Positions 7,897 to 16,386 of a DNA stretch of 64,000 nucleotides are shown piece after piece (the first letter of the stretch is position 1; each line of letters starts with the position of its first letter). Source of the DNA: BOG-933 sp037132135 (GTDB lineage Bacteria > Pseudomonadota > Alphaproteobacteria > Azospirillales > Azospirillaceae); the NCBI GenBank assembly GCA_037132135.1, contig JBAXPR010000006.1, positions 10,596-74,595 on the forward strand. The letters run 5' to 3'. Position numbers and translations under genes: made by a program. Under the pieces are notes generated by a model, which saw only the letters and a list, made by a program, of their open reading frames with translations, was not told the origin of the DNA and did not search any database.

Positions 7897-8466
7897 CTAT
7901 CGCACGGTATCGCTCAGCTTGCGCGTCTTCCATTGCCAGGGGGTTTCGACCCGGCCGGCCCACATGCCGAGGCGGTGGCTTTCGGCGAAGGCTTCCGAGC
8001 TGACATAGGCCGGCGACAGGCGCCGGTAGGCGAAGGCCCAGCCGCGGGCCACCATCGCGGCTGCGAGGTCGGTGGTGCCGATCCGGCAGACGCCGATCTT
8101 CTGGCCGGTGCGATCGGTGGCGGTGATCTCGCAGCTGACCTCCTTGTCACCGACCAGCGCTTGCAGCACGTCGGTGGACTTGCGATAGCAATCATAAAGC
8201 GCGCCATAGCGGGTCTGACAGGTCTCGCCCGCGACCGGGGCGGCGATGCCGCTCAGCCGGACCGAATTGCCGCCCACGGTCAGGAGATCGCCGGTCATGG
8301 CCACGCCGGGGCCGGCGACGGTCGGGTTTTGCCGGGGCACCGGCGGGGTCTGCGACGGTTGGGGCCTCTGCTGGGCCAGCGCCGACGGGTCCGTCGCCGC
8401 CGTCAGCAGGGCGGCGGCCAGGGCCAGGGTCAGGAGCGGCGGCAGGGCGCGGCGCGGCGCGGTCAT
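7897..8466 (-). CDS. Secreted staphylococcal-nuclease-like protein, probably catalytically degenerate
   Basis: The 189-residue protein has an N-terminal signal peptide (cleavage near ALA-QQ), a Pro/Gln linker and an SNase-like OB fold: VGGNSVRLSGIAAPVAGETC, then VSCEITATDRTGQKIGVC, then LAAAMVARGWAFAY, and the typical ending SHRLGMWAGRVETPWQW. In active family members the corresponding motifs are GIDAPE and DRYGR. Here they are GIAAPV and DRTGQ, so the calcium and phosphate contacts look lost. A structural or binding role is more likely than nuclease activity. It converges on the ABC permease gene with 18 bases between. Confidence 0.75.
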   Translation of the reverse strand: MTAPRRALPPLLTLALAAALLTAATDPSALAQQRPQPSQTPPVPRQNPTVAGPGVAMTGDLLTVGGNSVRLSGIAAPVAGETCQTRYGALYDCYRKSTDVLQALVGDKEVSCEITATDRTGQKIGVCRIGTTDLAAAMVARGWAFAYRRLSPAYVSSEAFAESHRLGMWAGRVETPWQWKTRKLSDTVR

Positions 8467-8691
8467 GGCGGGACTTTCGGAAGGCTACGGCCAATTCTCC
8501 GCCCGCCGCGACAACAAGGCAAGCCTCGCCGGCGCTCATCAGAGATGGCGGCGATTGAAGCCGGGCCGGCGGACGACCATCTAAGTGTCAGGATGCCGCT
8601 CATGGGCGGCCTCGATCAGAAGCCGGGAGCGCTGCAGAACGCACCCTCGTCGGCGGGCCGGCGGGACTTCGCTCCTGGGGAGGGTAGCCTG

Positions 8692-8883
8692 ATGAACCAG
8701 CTCCAACTCCAGACCCAGTTGCAATCCTTGATCAGTACCGTCGTGGCATCATCGCTGGATCGGGCGGCGCGGAATGCCGGCAAGGGCGACCTTGCCCACG
8801 GCCTGATCGCCGGGCTCCGGCGCATCCGCACCGTGGTCGGGGTCCAGGCCGGCTATGGTTGCCGCCTGCGCCCTCGACGATAA
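8692..8883 (+). CDS. Small unknown protein, possibly 5' part of a frameshifted gene
   Basis: This is a 63-residue frame starting MNQLQLQTQLQSLIS with AGGG about ten bases upstream. The first 50 residues look like a Gln- and Leu-rich amphipathic helix with normal codon usage. The end (GCRLRPRR) is Arg-rich and looks like read-through in the wrong frame. The next gene overlaps its last 29 bases in another frame. Either the two are separate overlapping genes, or one gene of about 165 codons is split by a frameshift near 8850. I do not recognise the family. Confidence 0.45.
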   Translation: MNQLQLQTQLQSLISTVVASSLDRAARNAGKGDLAHGLIAGLRRIRTVVGVQAGYGCRLRPRR

Positions 8884-9199
8884 CATTCACGACCAGATTC
8901 TCGAGCGTTCGCTGGAGAGCTTCGGCAGCAAGCCCGTGGCCCTGCCGCCGGTTGGGGCGCAGGCGGCGCGGGCCGCGACGATTTTGGAAGATGCGGCCAT
9001 GACCTGCCTGACCCTTAATGCCTATTTTCCTGGCAATTCCGCCCTCAGTCTGGCCACCCGGGTGATGACCCAGCGGTTGCTCGAAACCGTCGGCGGCGCT
9101 CCCGAGTGGGGGGTGATCAGCACGGCGCTTCACAGCGCCGGGAGTGGCGACGACGATGCCGCCAGCGAGGAGCCCTGGGCCTCGCTGGCCGTTCATTGA
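8855..9199 (+). CDS. Small unknown protein (114 aa)
   Basis: The codons have the strong GC-third-position bias of the window, so the frame is coding. The protein is helical, with ALDDNIHDQILERSLESFG near the start, TCLTLNAYFPGNSALS in the middle and an acidic C-terminus. There is no convincing ribosome site before the ATG at 8855, which adds weight to the idea that it continues the upstream frame at 8692. I see no known domain. Confidence 0.55.
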   Translation: MVAACALDDNIHDQILERSLESFGSKPVALPPVGAQAARAATILEDAAMTCLTLNAYFPGNSALSLATRVMTQRLLETVGGAPEWGVISTALHSAGSGDDDAASEEPWASLAVH

Positions 9200-9215
9200 G
9201 GACGGAGGGGCAGCC

Positions 9216-9434
9216 ATGGCCAGGAAGATTGCGCCGGTGCGCTCGAACCCGGTGGTATTTTTTTCGGACCGTACCGAGCCTCCGGGCTGGGTCTATCGTG
9301 CCGCCGGGGCTGTCGCTCTGCACGGCCCGTTTTCCGGCCGTGCAGAGGCGGTGGCCTATGCGTTAAGAGCACTGGCCGATCCCGCCGGCGCCCGCACGCT
9401 CGCCGCGGCCAACCGTGGCCGGCGGGCCGCGTAG
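9216..9434 (+). CDS. Small basic unknown protein (72 aa)
   Basis: An excellent ribosome site (GGAGGGG, five bases before the ATG) fixes the start; the protein begins MARKIAPVRSNPVVFF. It has many Arg and Ala residues, a central GWVYRAAGAVALHGPFSGRA and no membrane segment. It follows the 114-residue gene after 16 bases and is probably co-transcribed with it. The function is unknown. Confidence 0.6.
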   Translation: MARKIAPVRSNPVVFFSDRTEPPGWVYRAAGAVALHGPFSGRAEAVAYALRALADPAGARTLAAANRGRRAA

Positions 9435-9478
9435 GCCCGGCCAGGGCGGTTTTGCCAGGCCGGACCGCGATTCCGCTG

Positions 9479-9507
9479 TTGACAGGCCGGGGGGCGCCCG
9501 CCATTAT
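9479..9507 (+). promoter_or_regulatory. Sigma-70 promoter of the tRNA-Ala gene
   Basis: A perfect TTGACA at 9479-9484 is followed after 17 bases by CATTAT at 9502-9507 (4/6). Transcription would start near 9514, about 33 bases before the mature tRNA. Position and spacing make this convincing by eye. Confidence 0.65.
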
Positions 9508-9546
9508 TCGGCCATTCCCGCCGCGGTCACGGCCGCGGCGTATGGT

Positions 9547-9622
9547 GGGGCCGTAGCTCAGCTGGGAGAGCGACGCGTTCGCAATGCGTAGGTCGTGAGT
9601 TCGATCCTCATCGGCTCCACCA
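9547..9622 (+). tRNA. tRNA-Ala (anticodon CGC)
   Basis: The 76-base gene folds as a full cloverleaf. The acceptor stem pairs GGGGCCG with CGGCTCC (one G-U). The D stem is GCTC/GAGC, and the anticodon stem ACGCG/TGCGT carries the loop TTCGCAA. The T stem GTGAG/CTCAT carries the TTCGATC loop. The anticodon CGC at 9580-9582 reads GCG (alanine), a frequent codon in this genome. CCA is encoded. It stands alone between its own promoter and terminator. Confidence 0.96.
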
Positions 9623-9630
9623 ATTATCTC

Positions 9631-9666
9631 AAGGGCTTGGCCGGAGACGGCTAGGCCCTTTTGTTT
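9631..9666 (+). terminator. Rho-independent terminator of tRNA-Ala
   Basis: A 13-base-pair stem (9631-9643 with 9648-9660, two G-U pairs) closed by a GAGA tetraloop is followed by TTGTTTG. It begins eight bases after the tRNA's CCA. Confidence 0.85.
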
Positions 9667-9717
9667 GTCCCGGTCAGCATGATGGCGGCGCCAAGCCGAC
9701 CGCCGGGACCGCCCTGA

Positions 9718-11667
9718 TCAGGCGGCGGCGGATAACGCCAGCGCCAAGTCGTTCAGGTCCACCGTGAAATGAAGGCTGTTGGCCGGCCGGGTCAACGCTT
9801 CGCTGGCGCAGACCACGGTGATATATTTTATGCCGATGATGTTGGCGAGCTGATTGTAGCAGTTTGACTCCATATATTCGCCGGTAATGGAAATCACCCG
9901 GGTTCCGGGATCCATAAACACGATGTTGGCCAAGGTCGCGCCAAACGGGGAGACTGCGATCTCGGCGTGGCGAAATAAATCCATTTGTTCGCCAAATGTC
10001 ATATCATCAAGAGTGACCTCCTCAAATCCCCGATCTCTCAAGAAATTCGAGACCTCCTGCGAATTGATCGTGCCCCTGATCGCATTGTTTGAGCTTCGTG
10101 AAATGAATATCTTTCTATGCGGCGGATTTCCCGAGCTAGGGTGCCGTTCTGACAAGGTTTTTCTTAATAAATTTATAGCCTCCGGCTGCACTGATAGCAA
10201 ATCAGCTCCTCTATTATAGGCAGATAACATCGATATCGTCAGCATTGCCTTGGTTGTATAAATTGGATACGCGACATTGGCTACAGCGACGATCTTTTCA
10301 ACCGGAATGCCGACCGAGCGCAAGGATTCGATTTGCACCGGGGCAAGGCTCCGGGCAAAGACAATCTTGAGATCCTTGTCTGACTGGTCGAGGTATGAGG
10401 CGAGGATGCGAGGCAAGCCATCAATCAGCCAGTGGAAATAGTTGCTCAGGGTCGGAACGATATCGGCGACCAGTATGGTGTTGTCATCGGCTTGAAACTG
10501 CCATCCCCGATGGTTGGTGATGATGATCGTGTGGGTGTCGGACATGATTGTGATCGACGATGCCCACTCTTCCGACATCAACAGCCAGTCGCCCCGGATC
10601 AAGGAGCGCAACAGCATAAAATCATTGCCCATGACATCAATGGTCTGCTTGATCAAAGAGTCACGATCTGGCATCACGGTGCCTCTGTGATCGAGGATGC
10701 CGAAATAATTATTGAAGGTATATACTGACATGTCGGGGAATCTGAACGTTCTCTCATCATTGTATGACTGGTTTCCAATGATTCTGGTGCTCTTCATCGC
10801 CATTGTTCCGGAGTTCAGGACCGTCTTTACCTTACACAGTTGACGGCCCTCCGGTTGATCCAGATCGATATTTTTCAGGACCAGCAGCTTTCGGCCGGGA
10901 ATCCGTGAGGATGCCTCATGAATGATCGCGGTTACCCGCTCCAAATCCGGGCCGCTGTGCAAGGCGTGGGCGCACATGGTGTGTAAATCGGCCAGGGTCG
11001 CGGTGGACAGAGAGGGCGGGTTCCGAACAGCGCAGGCGTTTCCCGTGTCACCATTGAGAATATCGGTAACCATCAGCAACCGATCGACAACCCCGGGAAA
11101 AACATCGCTGGTAAAGTGGCAGCCCATGACCCGGGCAGAGCAAAGATTTTCTTTGGCCGCCATCAGCATCCGCTCCCGGAACTCTTTACGATTCGACTGG
11201 CGCCGGCCATCAGGCGAAAAGCTATAATTAAGATCAATATAGTCCTGGTACTCATCCAGAACGGCAGCATTTTCCAATTTAATAAGAGCACTCGCGTAGT
11301 TGCACCATGCCAGAATAAAGGTTGCCAAGGCTGACGGGTATTTGTTAGATAGTTCAATAATGCTTTCGATCAAAGGGAGCGCAATGTCGCATCGCCGCCC
11401 TCCGACATAGATACAGATAAAAACTCTTTTCATCGGGTCGATTGAGGTAAACCAGCTTTCAGAAGAAAATACATGCCTTAATGATAGGGAGGCGATGCCA
11501 TCGGCCTCTGAAGATCGGCCGTTGTCCCTAAGGGTGCAAAACTTCTCGACTTCAATCGTTGACTCAATTATAGACTGGATCGACAGTCTCGTGCTGTGGC
11601 TATTGCAGAGTTCGAGCGCGCCGGTGTGATTTCCTTTAATGAACGCGTCAATAATTTGTCCTAACAT
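9718..11667 (-). CDS. GT61-family (DUF563) glycosyltransferase
   Basis: The C-terminal half (about residues 380-640) has the hallmarks of glycosyltransferase family 61: NYFHWLIDGLPRIL, then RKIFISRSS, then EVTLDDMTFGEQMDLFRHAEIAVSPFGATLANIVFM. Such enzymes act on surface or capsular polysaccharides, or on other glycoconjugates. The N-terminal 300 residues are helical (tetratricopeptide-like in texture) and unrecognised. I chose the ATG at 11667 because GGAAGG lies upstream; an ATG at 11697 or TTG at 11703 would add 10-12 residues. The base composition is strikingly AT-richer than all neighbours, with A/T-ending codons, which points to horizontal transfer. It converges on the tRNA terminator. 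Confidence 0.85.
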   Translation of the reverse strand: MLGQIIDAFIKGNHTGALELCNSHSTRLSIQSIIESTIEVEKFCTLRDNGRSSEADGIASLSLRHVFSSESWFTSIDPMKRVFICIYVGGRRCDIALPLIESIIELSNKYPSALATFILAWCNYASALIKLENAAVLDEYQDYIDLNYSFSPDGRRQSNRKEFRERMLMAAKENLCSARVMGCHFTSDVFPGVVDRLLMVTDILNGDTGNACAVRNPPSLSTATLADLHTMCAHALHSGPDLERVTAIIHEASSRIPGRKLLVLKNIDLDQPEGRQLCKVKTVLNSGTMAMKSTRIIGNQSYNDERTFRFPDMSVYTFNNYFGILDHRGTVMPDRDSLIKQTIDVMGNDFMLLRSLIRGDWLLMSEEWASSITIMSDTHTIIITNHRGWQFQADDNTILVADIVPTLSNYFHWLIDGLPRILASYLDQSDKDLKIVFARSLAPVQIESLRSVGIPVEKIVAVANVAYPIYTTKAMLTISMLSAYNRGADLLSVQPEAINLLRKTLSERHPSSGNPPHRKIFISRSSNNAIRGTINSQEVSNFLRDRGFEEVTLDDMTFGEQMDLFRHAEIAVSPFGATLANIVFMDPGTRVISITGEYMESNCYNQLANIIGIKYITVVCASEALTRPANSLHFTVDLNDLALALSAAA

Positions 11668-11936
11668 TACCAGTAGCCCTTCCGCAATCCAGTGCATCCG
11701 CAAAAAAGAACCGAACTCCGGCCGATGTCAGGAATCCGGTGCCGGATGGTCGGTGCCGATGGAGGTGGCCAGCGGTGCCGCGGTTTTGCCGACGACACCG
11801 GGTTCTGGTCCGCCGGCAGCCACGGTCTCCATACACCAAGGCCGGCAGTGCGGCAACACGGTGCCGCTGGCGGTGTTGCTGCTGCCGGTTCCCGGCGATG
11901 CCGGGGGGCGAAACGCGCTTCAGGCCGCGACAGCGC

Positions 11937-12662
11937 TCAGGCCGGCAGGTCGAGCCAGCTTCTGAGGCAGCGTTCGACCACCCGGGCGAGGAAGCCGAGC
12001 ATCTCGGTGCCCTGGCCCTGGTGAAACATCTCGGGGTCGCGCGAGCCGAAGGCCAGCATGCCGGGCGGGGTTTCGGTGCTGATGTGGAGGCGGATCAGGG
12101 CCTCTGAGCGAACCAGACTGGCGGCGCCGCCGAAGATGGTGGGGTCGCCATAGAGATTGCCGCACAGCACCAGTTCGCGCCGGCCAAGCCAGCCGTCGAT
12201 CGAACCGGCCTTGACCACCCGGACCCCGGCGGTTTCGTTGCGCGGCAGATCCCGGGCTCCTGATTCGACAATCAGGCAGGCGACGTCGAGGTCGAGCAGC
12301 ACCGCCAGATCCGTGGTGATGGTCTGGATCAACTGCTCGAAGCTCTGGGCGTCGAGCAGGAAGAGGGCCGCGGCGTGAATGCGGTTCTGGTTGGTCAGGT
12401 TGGCCCGCGCCGCCATCAGCAGGTCCTGCTGTTCGCTGCGTAACCGGGCCATCTCGGCCTGCAGGCGCTCGATCATGTAGTATTGGAGATCGGCGATGTT
12501 GCTGCCGCCCCGCCGGGTCATCGGCGGTGTCAGGTGTTGGACAAGTTCGGCGTTGTGGATCAGGAAATCGGGGTGGTCACGCAGGTAAGCGCTGACCTCA
12601 TCGGCATTGAGAGAGCCGGCACCCCGCTGGTTGGCTCCCTGCTCGCGACCCATCTTCCTCAT
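11937..12662 (-). CDS. DUF484 family protein
   Basis: The 241-residue protein has the DUF484 layout: an N-terminal segment SLNADEVSAYLRDHPDFLI, a coiled coil around MIERLQAEMARLRSEQQDLL, and a GAF-like C-terminal domain with LYGDPTIFGG and the terminal GFLARVVERCLRSWL. Its biochemical role is not established. In many proteobacteria this gene lies next to xerC, but here the downstream gene is the GT61 transferase. The start at 12662 (MRKMGREQ) is a choice among two close ATGs. Confidence 0.8.
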   Translation of the reverse strand: MRKMGREQGANQRGAGSLNADEVSAYLRDHPDFLIHNAELVQHLTPPMTRRGGSNIADLQYYMIERLQAEMARLRSEQQDLLMAARANLTNQNRIHAAALFLLDAQSFEQLIQTITTDLAVLLDLDVACLIVESGARDLPRNETAGVRVVKAGSIDGWLGRRELVLCGNLYGDPTIFGGAASLVRSEALIRLHISTETPPGMLAFGSRDPEMFHQGQGTEMLGFLARVVERCLRSWLDLPA

Positions 12663-12782
12663 GTCATCCGCCTGCTGCTGTCCGGACCGGCCGGGGCGGG
12701 CGGGCGATCTGGGAGCGGGGGAGGCGCGGTTCCGATTTAGTTGGCACCGCGCTTTAACACTACCCTGCAACCCAATGAATCG

Positions 12783-13442
12783 TCAGCCCAAAATTGTCTG
12801 TCCAGTCTTTTGCCAGTCGGCGACGAATTGTGCCAGTCCCTTGTCGGTCAAGGGGTGGCCGAACAGCAAACGGATCACGCCGGGTGGCATTGTTGCAACA
12901 TGGGCGCCCAGCTTGGCCGCCTCGACGACGTGAATCGGGTGGCGGACCGAAGCCACCAGTACCTCGGTGGTGAAACCGGGGTACTGTTTATAAATCTGGC
13001 AGATTTCGGCAATCAGCCGCATGCCGTCGGAGCCGACGTCGTCGAGCCGGCCGACGAAGGGCGAGATGAAGGCGGCGCCGGCCTTGGCGGCAAGAATCGC
13101 CTGGGCCGCCGAGAAACAGAGGGTGACGTTGACCATGATGCCGTCCGACGACAGCGTCTTGCAGACCTTGAGCCCGGCCGGCGTCAGCGGCACCTTGACC
13201 GCGATTCGCGGCGAGATCGCGGCGAGCTTACGGCCTTCCTTCAGCATGGTCTCGAAGTCGGTGGCGGCAACCTCGGCGCTGACCGGGCCGGCGACCACCT
13301 CGCAGATTTCGGCGACCAGATCCAGGAAATTGCGTCCGGACTTGGCGATCAGCGACGGATTGGTGGTAACACCATCCAGGAGGCCGGTGGCGGCGAGGTC
13401 TTTAATGTCGTTGAGGTCCGCGGTGTCGACGAAGAATTTCAT
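12783..13442 (-). CDS. fsa: Transaldolase / fructose-6-phosphate aldolase-type enzyme
   Basis: The 219-residue enzyme belongs to the short (subfamily 3) transaldolases: MKFFVDTADLNDIKDL, GVTTNPSL, RIAVKVPLT with the Schiff-base lysine, NVTLCFSAAQA, FISPFVGRLDD and a C-terminal HPLTDKGL. Family members transfer dihydroxyacetone units in the pentose phosphate pathway or cleave fructose 6-phosphate; sequence alone does not separate talC from fsa. The start at 13442 gives the classical MKFFVDTA N-terminus. It is divergent from priA, with 70 bases between the starts. Confidence 0.92.
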   Translation of the reverse strand: MKFFVDTADLNDIKDLAATGLLDGVTTNPSLIAKSGRNFLDLVAEICEVVAGPVSAEVAATDFETMLKEGRKLAAISPRIAVKVPLTPAGLKVCKTLSSDGIMVNVTLCFSAAQAILAAKAGAAFISPFVGRLDDVGSDGMRLIAEICQIYKQYPGFTTEVLVASVRHPIHVVEAAKLGAHVATMPPGVIRLLFGHPLTDKGLAQFVADWQKTGQTILG

Positions 13443-13512
13443 GGAACTCTGGTCCTTGTCGGTGGTGGCTGGCGCCGCGTTTCCGCGCGGCACGCGGGCG
13501 GCAGTCTAGCCG

Positions 13513-15744
13513 ATGGCCGGCGTCAACGCCAGTTTCGCCAGCCGACTCGAGGGCGCCGATCCGCCGCCGCCCGGCCGGCGGGTGGCGGTGCTGCTGCCCT
13601 TGCCCCTCCCGGGCCCCTATGACTACCGGGTGCCCGAGGGCATGGACCTCGCGCCCGGCGACTGGGTCGAGGTGCCGCTGGGACCGCGCCGGGTGGCGGG
13701 GGTGGTCTGGGGTGGCGGGAACGGTGCCTTCGATTTCGCCCGCCTCAGGCCGGTGGTCCGGCGCTTCGCGGTGACGCCGATGAGCGCGGTCAGCCGGCGC
13801 TTCATCGACTGGGTCGCCGCCTATACCCTGGCGCTGCCCGGTCTGGTGCTGAAGATGGCGCTCAGCGTACCCGCGGCCCTGGAGCCGCCGCGCCCGGCCA
13901 TCGTCTGCCGACCGACCGGGGCGGCCCCGCCGGTTGGCTTCAAGCTGACCGCGGCGCGGCTGCGGGTGCTGGACGCGGCGGCGGCTGGCGGGCGCCGCAC
14001 CGCGCCCGAACTCGCCGCCGCCGCCGACTGCGGGCCGACGGTGGTGCGCGGGCTGCTGGATGCCGGGTTGCTGGAGCCGGTGCCGGCGGCCCTCGAGCCC
14101 GAGTTGCCCCAGCCCGACTGGCAACTGGCCGGTCCTGCGCTCTCGGCCGATCAGGGGGCGGCGGCGGCGGCGCTGACCGGCGCGCTTGATGCCCGCTGCT
14201 ATGGCGTCATCGTGGTTGACGGCGTTACCGGCTCGGGCAAGACCGAGGTCTATTTTGAGGCCATCGCCAGTTGCCTCGCCTCGGGGCGGCAGGTGCTGGT
14301 GCTGCTGCCGGAGATTGCCCTCAGCACCCAGTGGCTGGAGCGCTTCCAGCGCCGGTTCGGCGCGGCGCCGGGGCTGTGGCATTCGGAGCTGTCGCCGGGC
14401 CTGCGCCGTGCCACTTGGCGGGCGGTGGCCGCGGGCTCGCTGCGCATCGTGGTCGGGGCGCGCTCGGCGCTGTTTCTGCCCTTTGCGGATCTCGGTCTGA
14501 TCGTGGTCGATGAGGAGCACGACCCCGCCTTCAAGCAGGACGAGGTCGTGATCTATCAGGCCCGCGACATGGCGGTGGCCCGGGCGTGGCTGGGCGGGAT
14601 TCCGATCGCCCTGGTCTCGGCGACGCCGTCGCTGGAGACCCTGATCAACGTCGAGTCCGGTCGCTACACGCTCCGGCATCTGCCCTCCCGCCATGGCGGC
14701 GCCAGTCTGCCCGGGATCGAAATCATCGATATGCGGGCCCAGAAGGCGGAGCGGCCCCGCCGCTGGCTGGCGCCGCCGCTGCGCGCGGCTCTTGCCGGGA
14801 CCCTGGAGGCCGGCGAACAGGCGATGATCTTCCTCAATCGCCGTGGTTACGCGCCGTTGACCCTGTGCCGGGGCTGCGGCTTTCGCCTGCAATGCCCCAA
14901 TTGCTCGGCCTGGCTGGTCGAGCACCGGGCCGTGGCCAAGCTGCTGTGCCACCATTGCGGCCATGTCATGCCGCCACCCGAGCTTTGCCCCCAATGCGAG
15001 AAGCCCGAGAGCTTCGCCGCCTGCGGTCCCGGCGTCGAGCGCATCGCCGAGGAGGTCGCCGAACTGTTTCCCCAGGCGCGCACGGCGGTGATGGCCTCCG
15101 ACACCCTGACCGGCCCCCACGCCGTCGACGAGTTGGTGCGCAAAGTGGCGGCTCATGAGCTTGATCTGTTGATTGGCACCCAGGTGATGGCCAAGGGCCA
15201 CCATTTTCCCATGCTGACTCTGGTCGGAGTCGTCGACGCCGACCTCGGGCTCGCGGGGGGCGATCTCCGGGCCGCGGAGCGGACCTATCAGCTGCTCCAT
15301 CAGGTCTCGGGCCGGGCAGGGCGGGCCGAGCGGCCGGGGCGGGTGCTGCTGCAATCCTTCCAGCCCGAGCATCCGGTGATCCGGGCGCTGGCCTCGGGAG
15401 ACCGCGACGCCTTCCTCGCCGCGGAGGCCGAGGAACGCCGGGACGGCCAGTTGCCGCCCTTCGGCCGGCTGGCGGCGCTGGTGGTTTCGGGCGAGGATCT
15501 GGAGGAGGTTGACGCCGCCGCCCGTCTGCTGGGCCGCACCGCGCCGCGCAGCGACGAGATCGAGGTGCTGGGGCCGGCACCGGCGCCGCTGGCGCTGCTG
15601 CGCGGCCGTCATCGCCGCCGTCTGCTGGTGAAGGCGCCGCGCCGGGTGACCCTGCAACCGGTGCTGCGCCAATGGCTGGCCAGCACGCCGCTTCCCTCGG
15701 GGGTGCGCGTGCAGGTTGACGTCGACCCCTACAGTTTTCTTTAG
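13513..15744 (+). CDS. priA: Primosomal protein N' (replication restart helicase PriA)
   Basis: PriA is a 3'-to-5' helicase that reloads the replisome at stalled forks. The 743-residue protein has the N-terminal DNA-binding domain (VAVLLPLPLPGPYDYRVP), Walker A DGVTGSGKTE near residue 235, the DEEH box near 332 (VVDEEHDPAFKQDE), and the cysteine cluster near 452-495 (CRGCGF, CPNC, CHHCGH, CPQC) that binds two zincs. Next come helicase motifs GTQVMAKGHHFP and VSGRAGRAERPG, and a C-terminal domain. A start further upstream is limited by the divergent transaldolase gene. Confidence 0.96.
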   Translation: MAGVNASFASRLEGADPPPPGRRVAVLLPLPLPGPYDYRVPEGMDLAPGDWVEVPLGPRRVAGVVWGGGNGAFDFARLRPVVRRFAVTPMSAVSRRFIDWVAAYTLALPGLVLKMALSVPAALEPPRPAIVCRPTGAAPPVGFKLTAARLRVLDAAAAGGRRTAPELAAAADCGPTVVRGLLDAGLLEPVPAALEPELPQPDWQLAGPALSADQGAAAAALTGALDARCYGVIVVDGVTGSGKTEVYFEAIASCLASGRQVLVLLPEIALSTQWLERFQRRFGAAPGLWHSELSPGLRRATWRAVAAGSLRIVVGARSALFLPFADLGLIVVDEEHDPAFKQDEVVIYQARDMAVARAWLGGIPIALVSATPSLETLINVESGRYTLRHLPSRHGGASLPGIEIIDMRAQKAERPRRWLAPPLRAALAGTLEAGEQAMIFLNRRGYAPLTLCRGCGFRLQCPNCSAWLVEHRAVAKLLCHHCGHVMPPPELCPQCEKPESFAACGPGVERIAEEVAELFPQARTAVMASDTLTGPHAVDELVRKVAAHELDLLIGTQVMAKGHHFPMLTLVGVVDADLGLAGGDLRAAERTYQLLHQVSGRAGRAERPGRVLLQSFQPEHPVIRALASGDRDAFLAAEAEERRDGQLPPFGRLAALVVSGEDLEEVDAAARLLGRTAPRSDEIEVLGPAPAPLALLRGRHRRRLLVKAPRRVTLQPVLRQWLASTPLPSGVRVQVDVDPYSFL

Positions 15745-15757
15745 CGGCCGGCCCGAT

Positions 15758-16372
15758 TTAACCGCCGGGCGGCGGTTTCGGCTCCTTCGGCGGCTGGGTG
15801 GCCAGGGTGACCGTGTTCATGAACCTGTCGGGGCTGCCGGCGGCGAGCAGGGGCACGGCATCGGCGCAGGCGGCGAGCAGCGGTTCCAGCCAGCCGGCAT
15901 CGTCCTTGGCGAACGAGTGCAGGACATAGGCATGGACCAGGGCCTTCAGCCCGGGATGGCCGATGCCGAGCCGGACCCGCCAGTAATCGGGGCCGAGATG
16001 GGCGTCGATCGAGCGCAGGCCGTTATGGCCGCCGGCGCCGCCGCCGCGCTTGACCCGCAGCCGTCCGGGGGCGAGATCGAGGTCGTCGTGAAACACCACC
16101 ACCCGCTCCGGCGGAAGCTTGAAAAAGCTCGCCGCCTCGCCGACCGACTGGCCGGAGAGGTTCATGTAGGTCTGGGGTTCGATGGCCAGCACCTTTTCGG
16201 TGCCACCGCCGGGCAAGGCCAGCGTGCCCTCGGCGACCCTGGCCTGAAACCGCCGGCGCCAGGGACCGAAACCATGGCGGCGGACGATCTCGTCCACCGC
16301 CATGCTTCCGACATTGTGCCGGTGCCCGGCGTACTCCGCTCCGGGATTGCCGAGCCCGACCAGCAGCAGCAT
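15758..16372 (-). CDS. pth: Peptidyl-tRNA hydrolase
   Basis: Pth releases tRNA from dropped-off peptidyl-tRNA. The 204-residue protein has all family blocks: LVGLGNPGAEY, the catalytic His in HRHNVGSMAVDEI, PQTYMNLSGQSV, VVFHDDLDLAPGRLR with the catalytic Asp, and GGGAGGHNGLRSI. The C-terminal tail is Pro/Lys-rich (QPPKEPKPPPGG). It lies 14 bases downstream of rplY, in the common prs-rplY-pth order, and converges on priA. Confidence 0.97.
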   Translation of the reverse strand: MLLLVGLGNPGAEYAGHRHNVGSMAVDEIVRRHGFGPWRRRFQARVAEGTLALPGGGTEKVLAIEPQTYMNLSGQSVGEAASFFKLPPERVVVFHDDLDLAPGRLRVKRGGGAGGHNGLRSIDAHLGPDYWRVRLGIGHPGLKALVHAYVLHSFAKDDAGWLEPLLAACADAVPLLAAGSPDRFMNTVTLATQPPKEPKPPPGG

Positions 16373-16386
16373 GTCCGGGATCCGGA

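Noticed and set aside
11728..11832. 34-codon frame just upstream of the GT61 gene on the minus strand
   Set aside because: Too short to judge, with no clear ribosome site and no motif.
13402..15672. Long open frame antisense to priA
   Set aside because: Gln/Arg-rich composition typical of an antisense shadow; priA is intact on the other strand.
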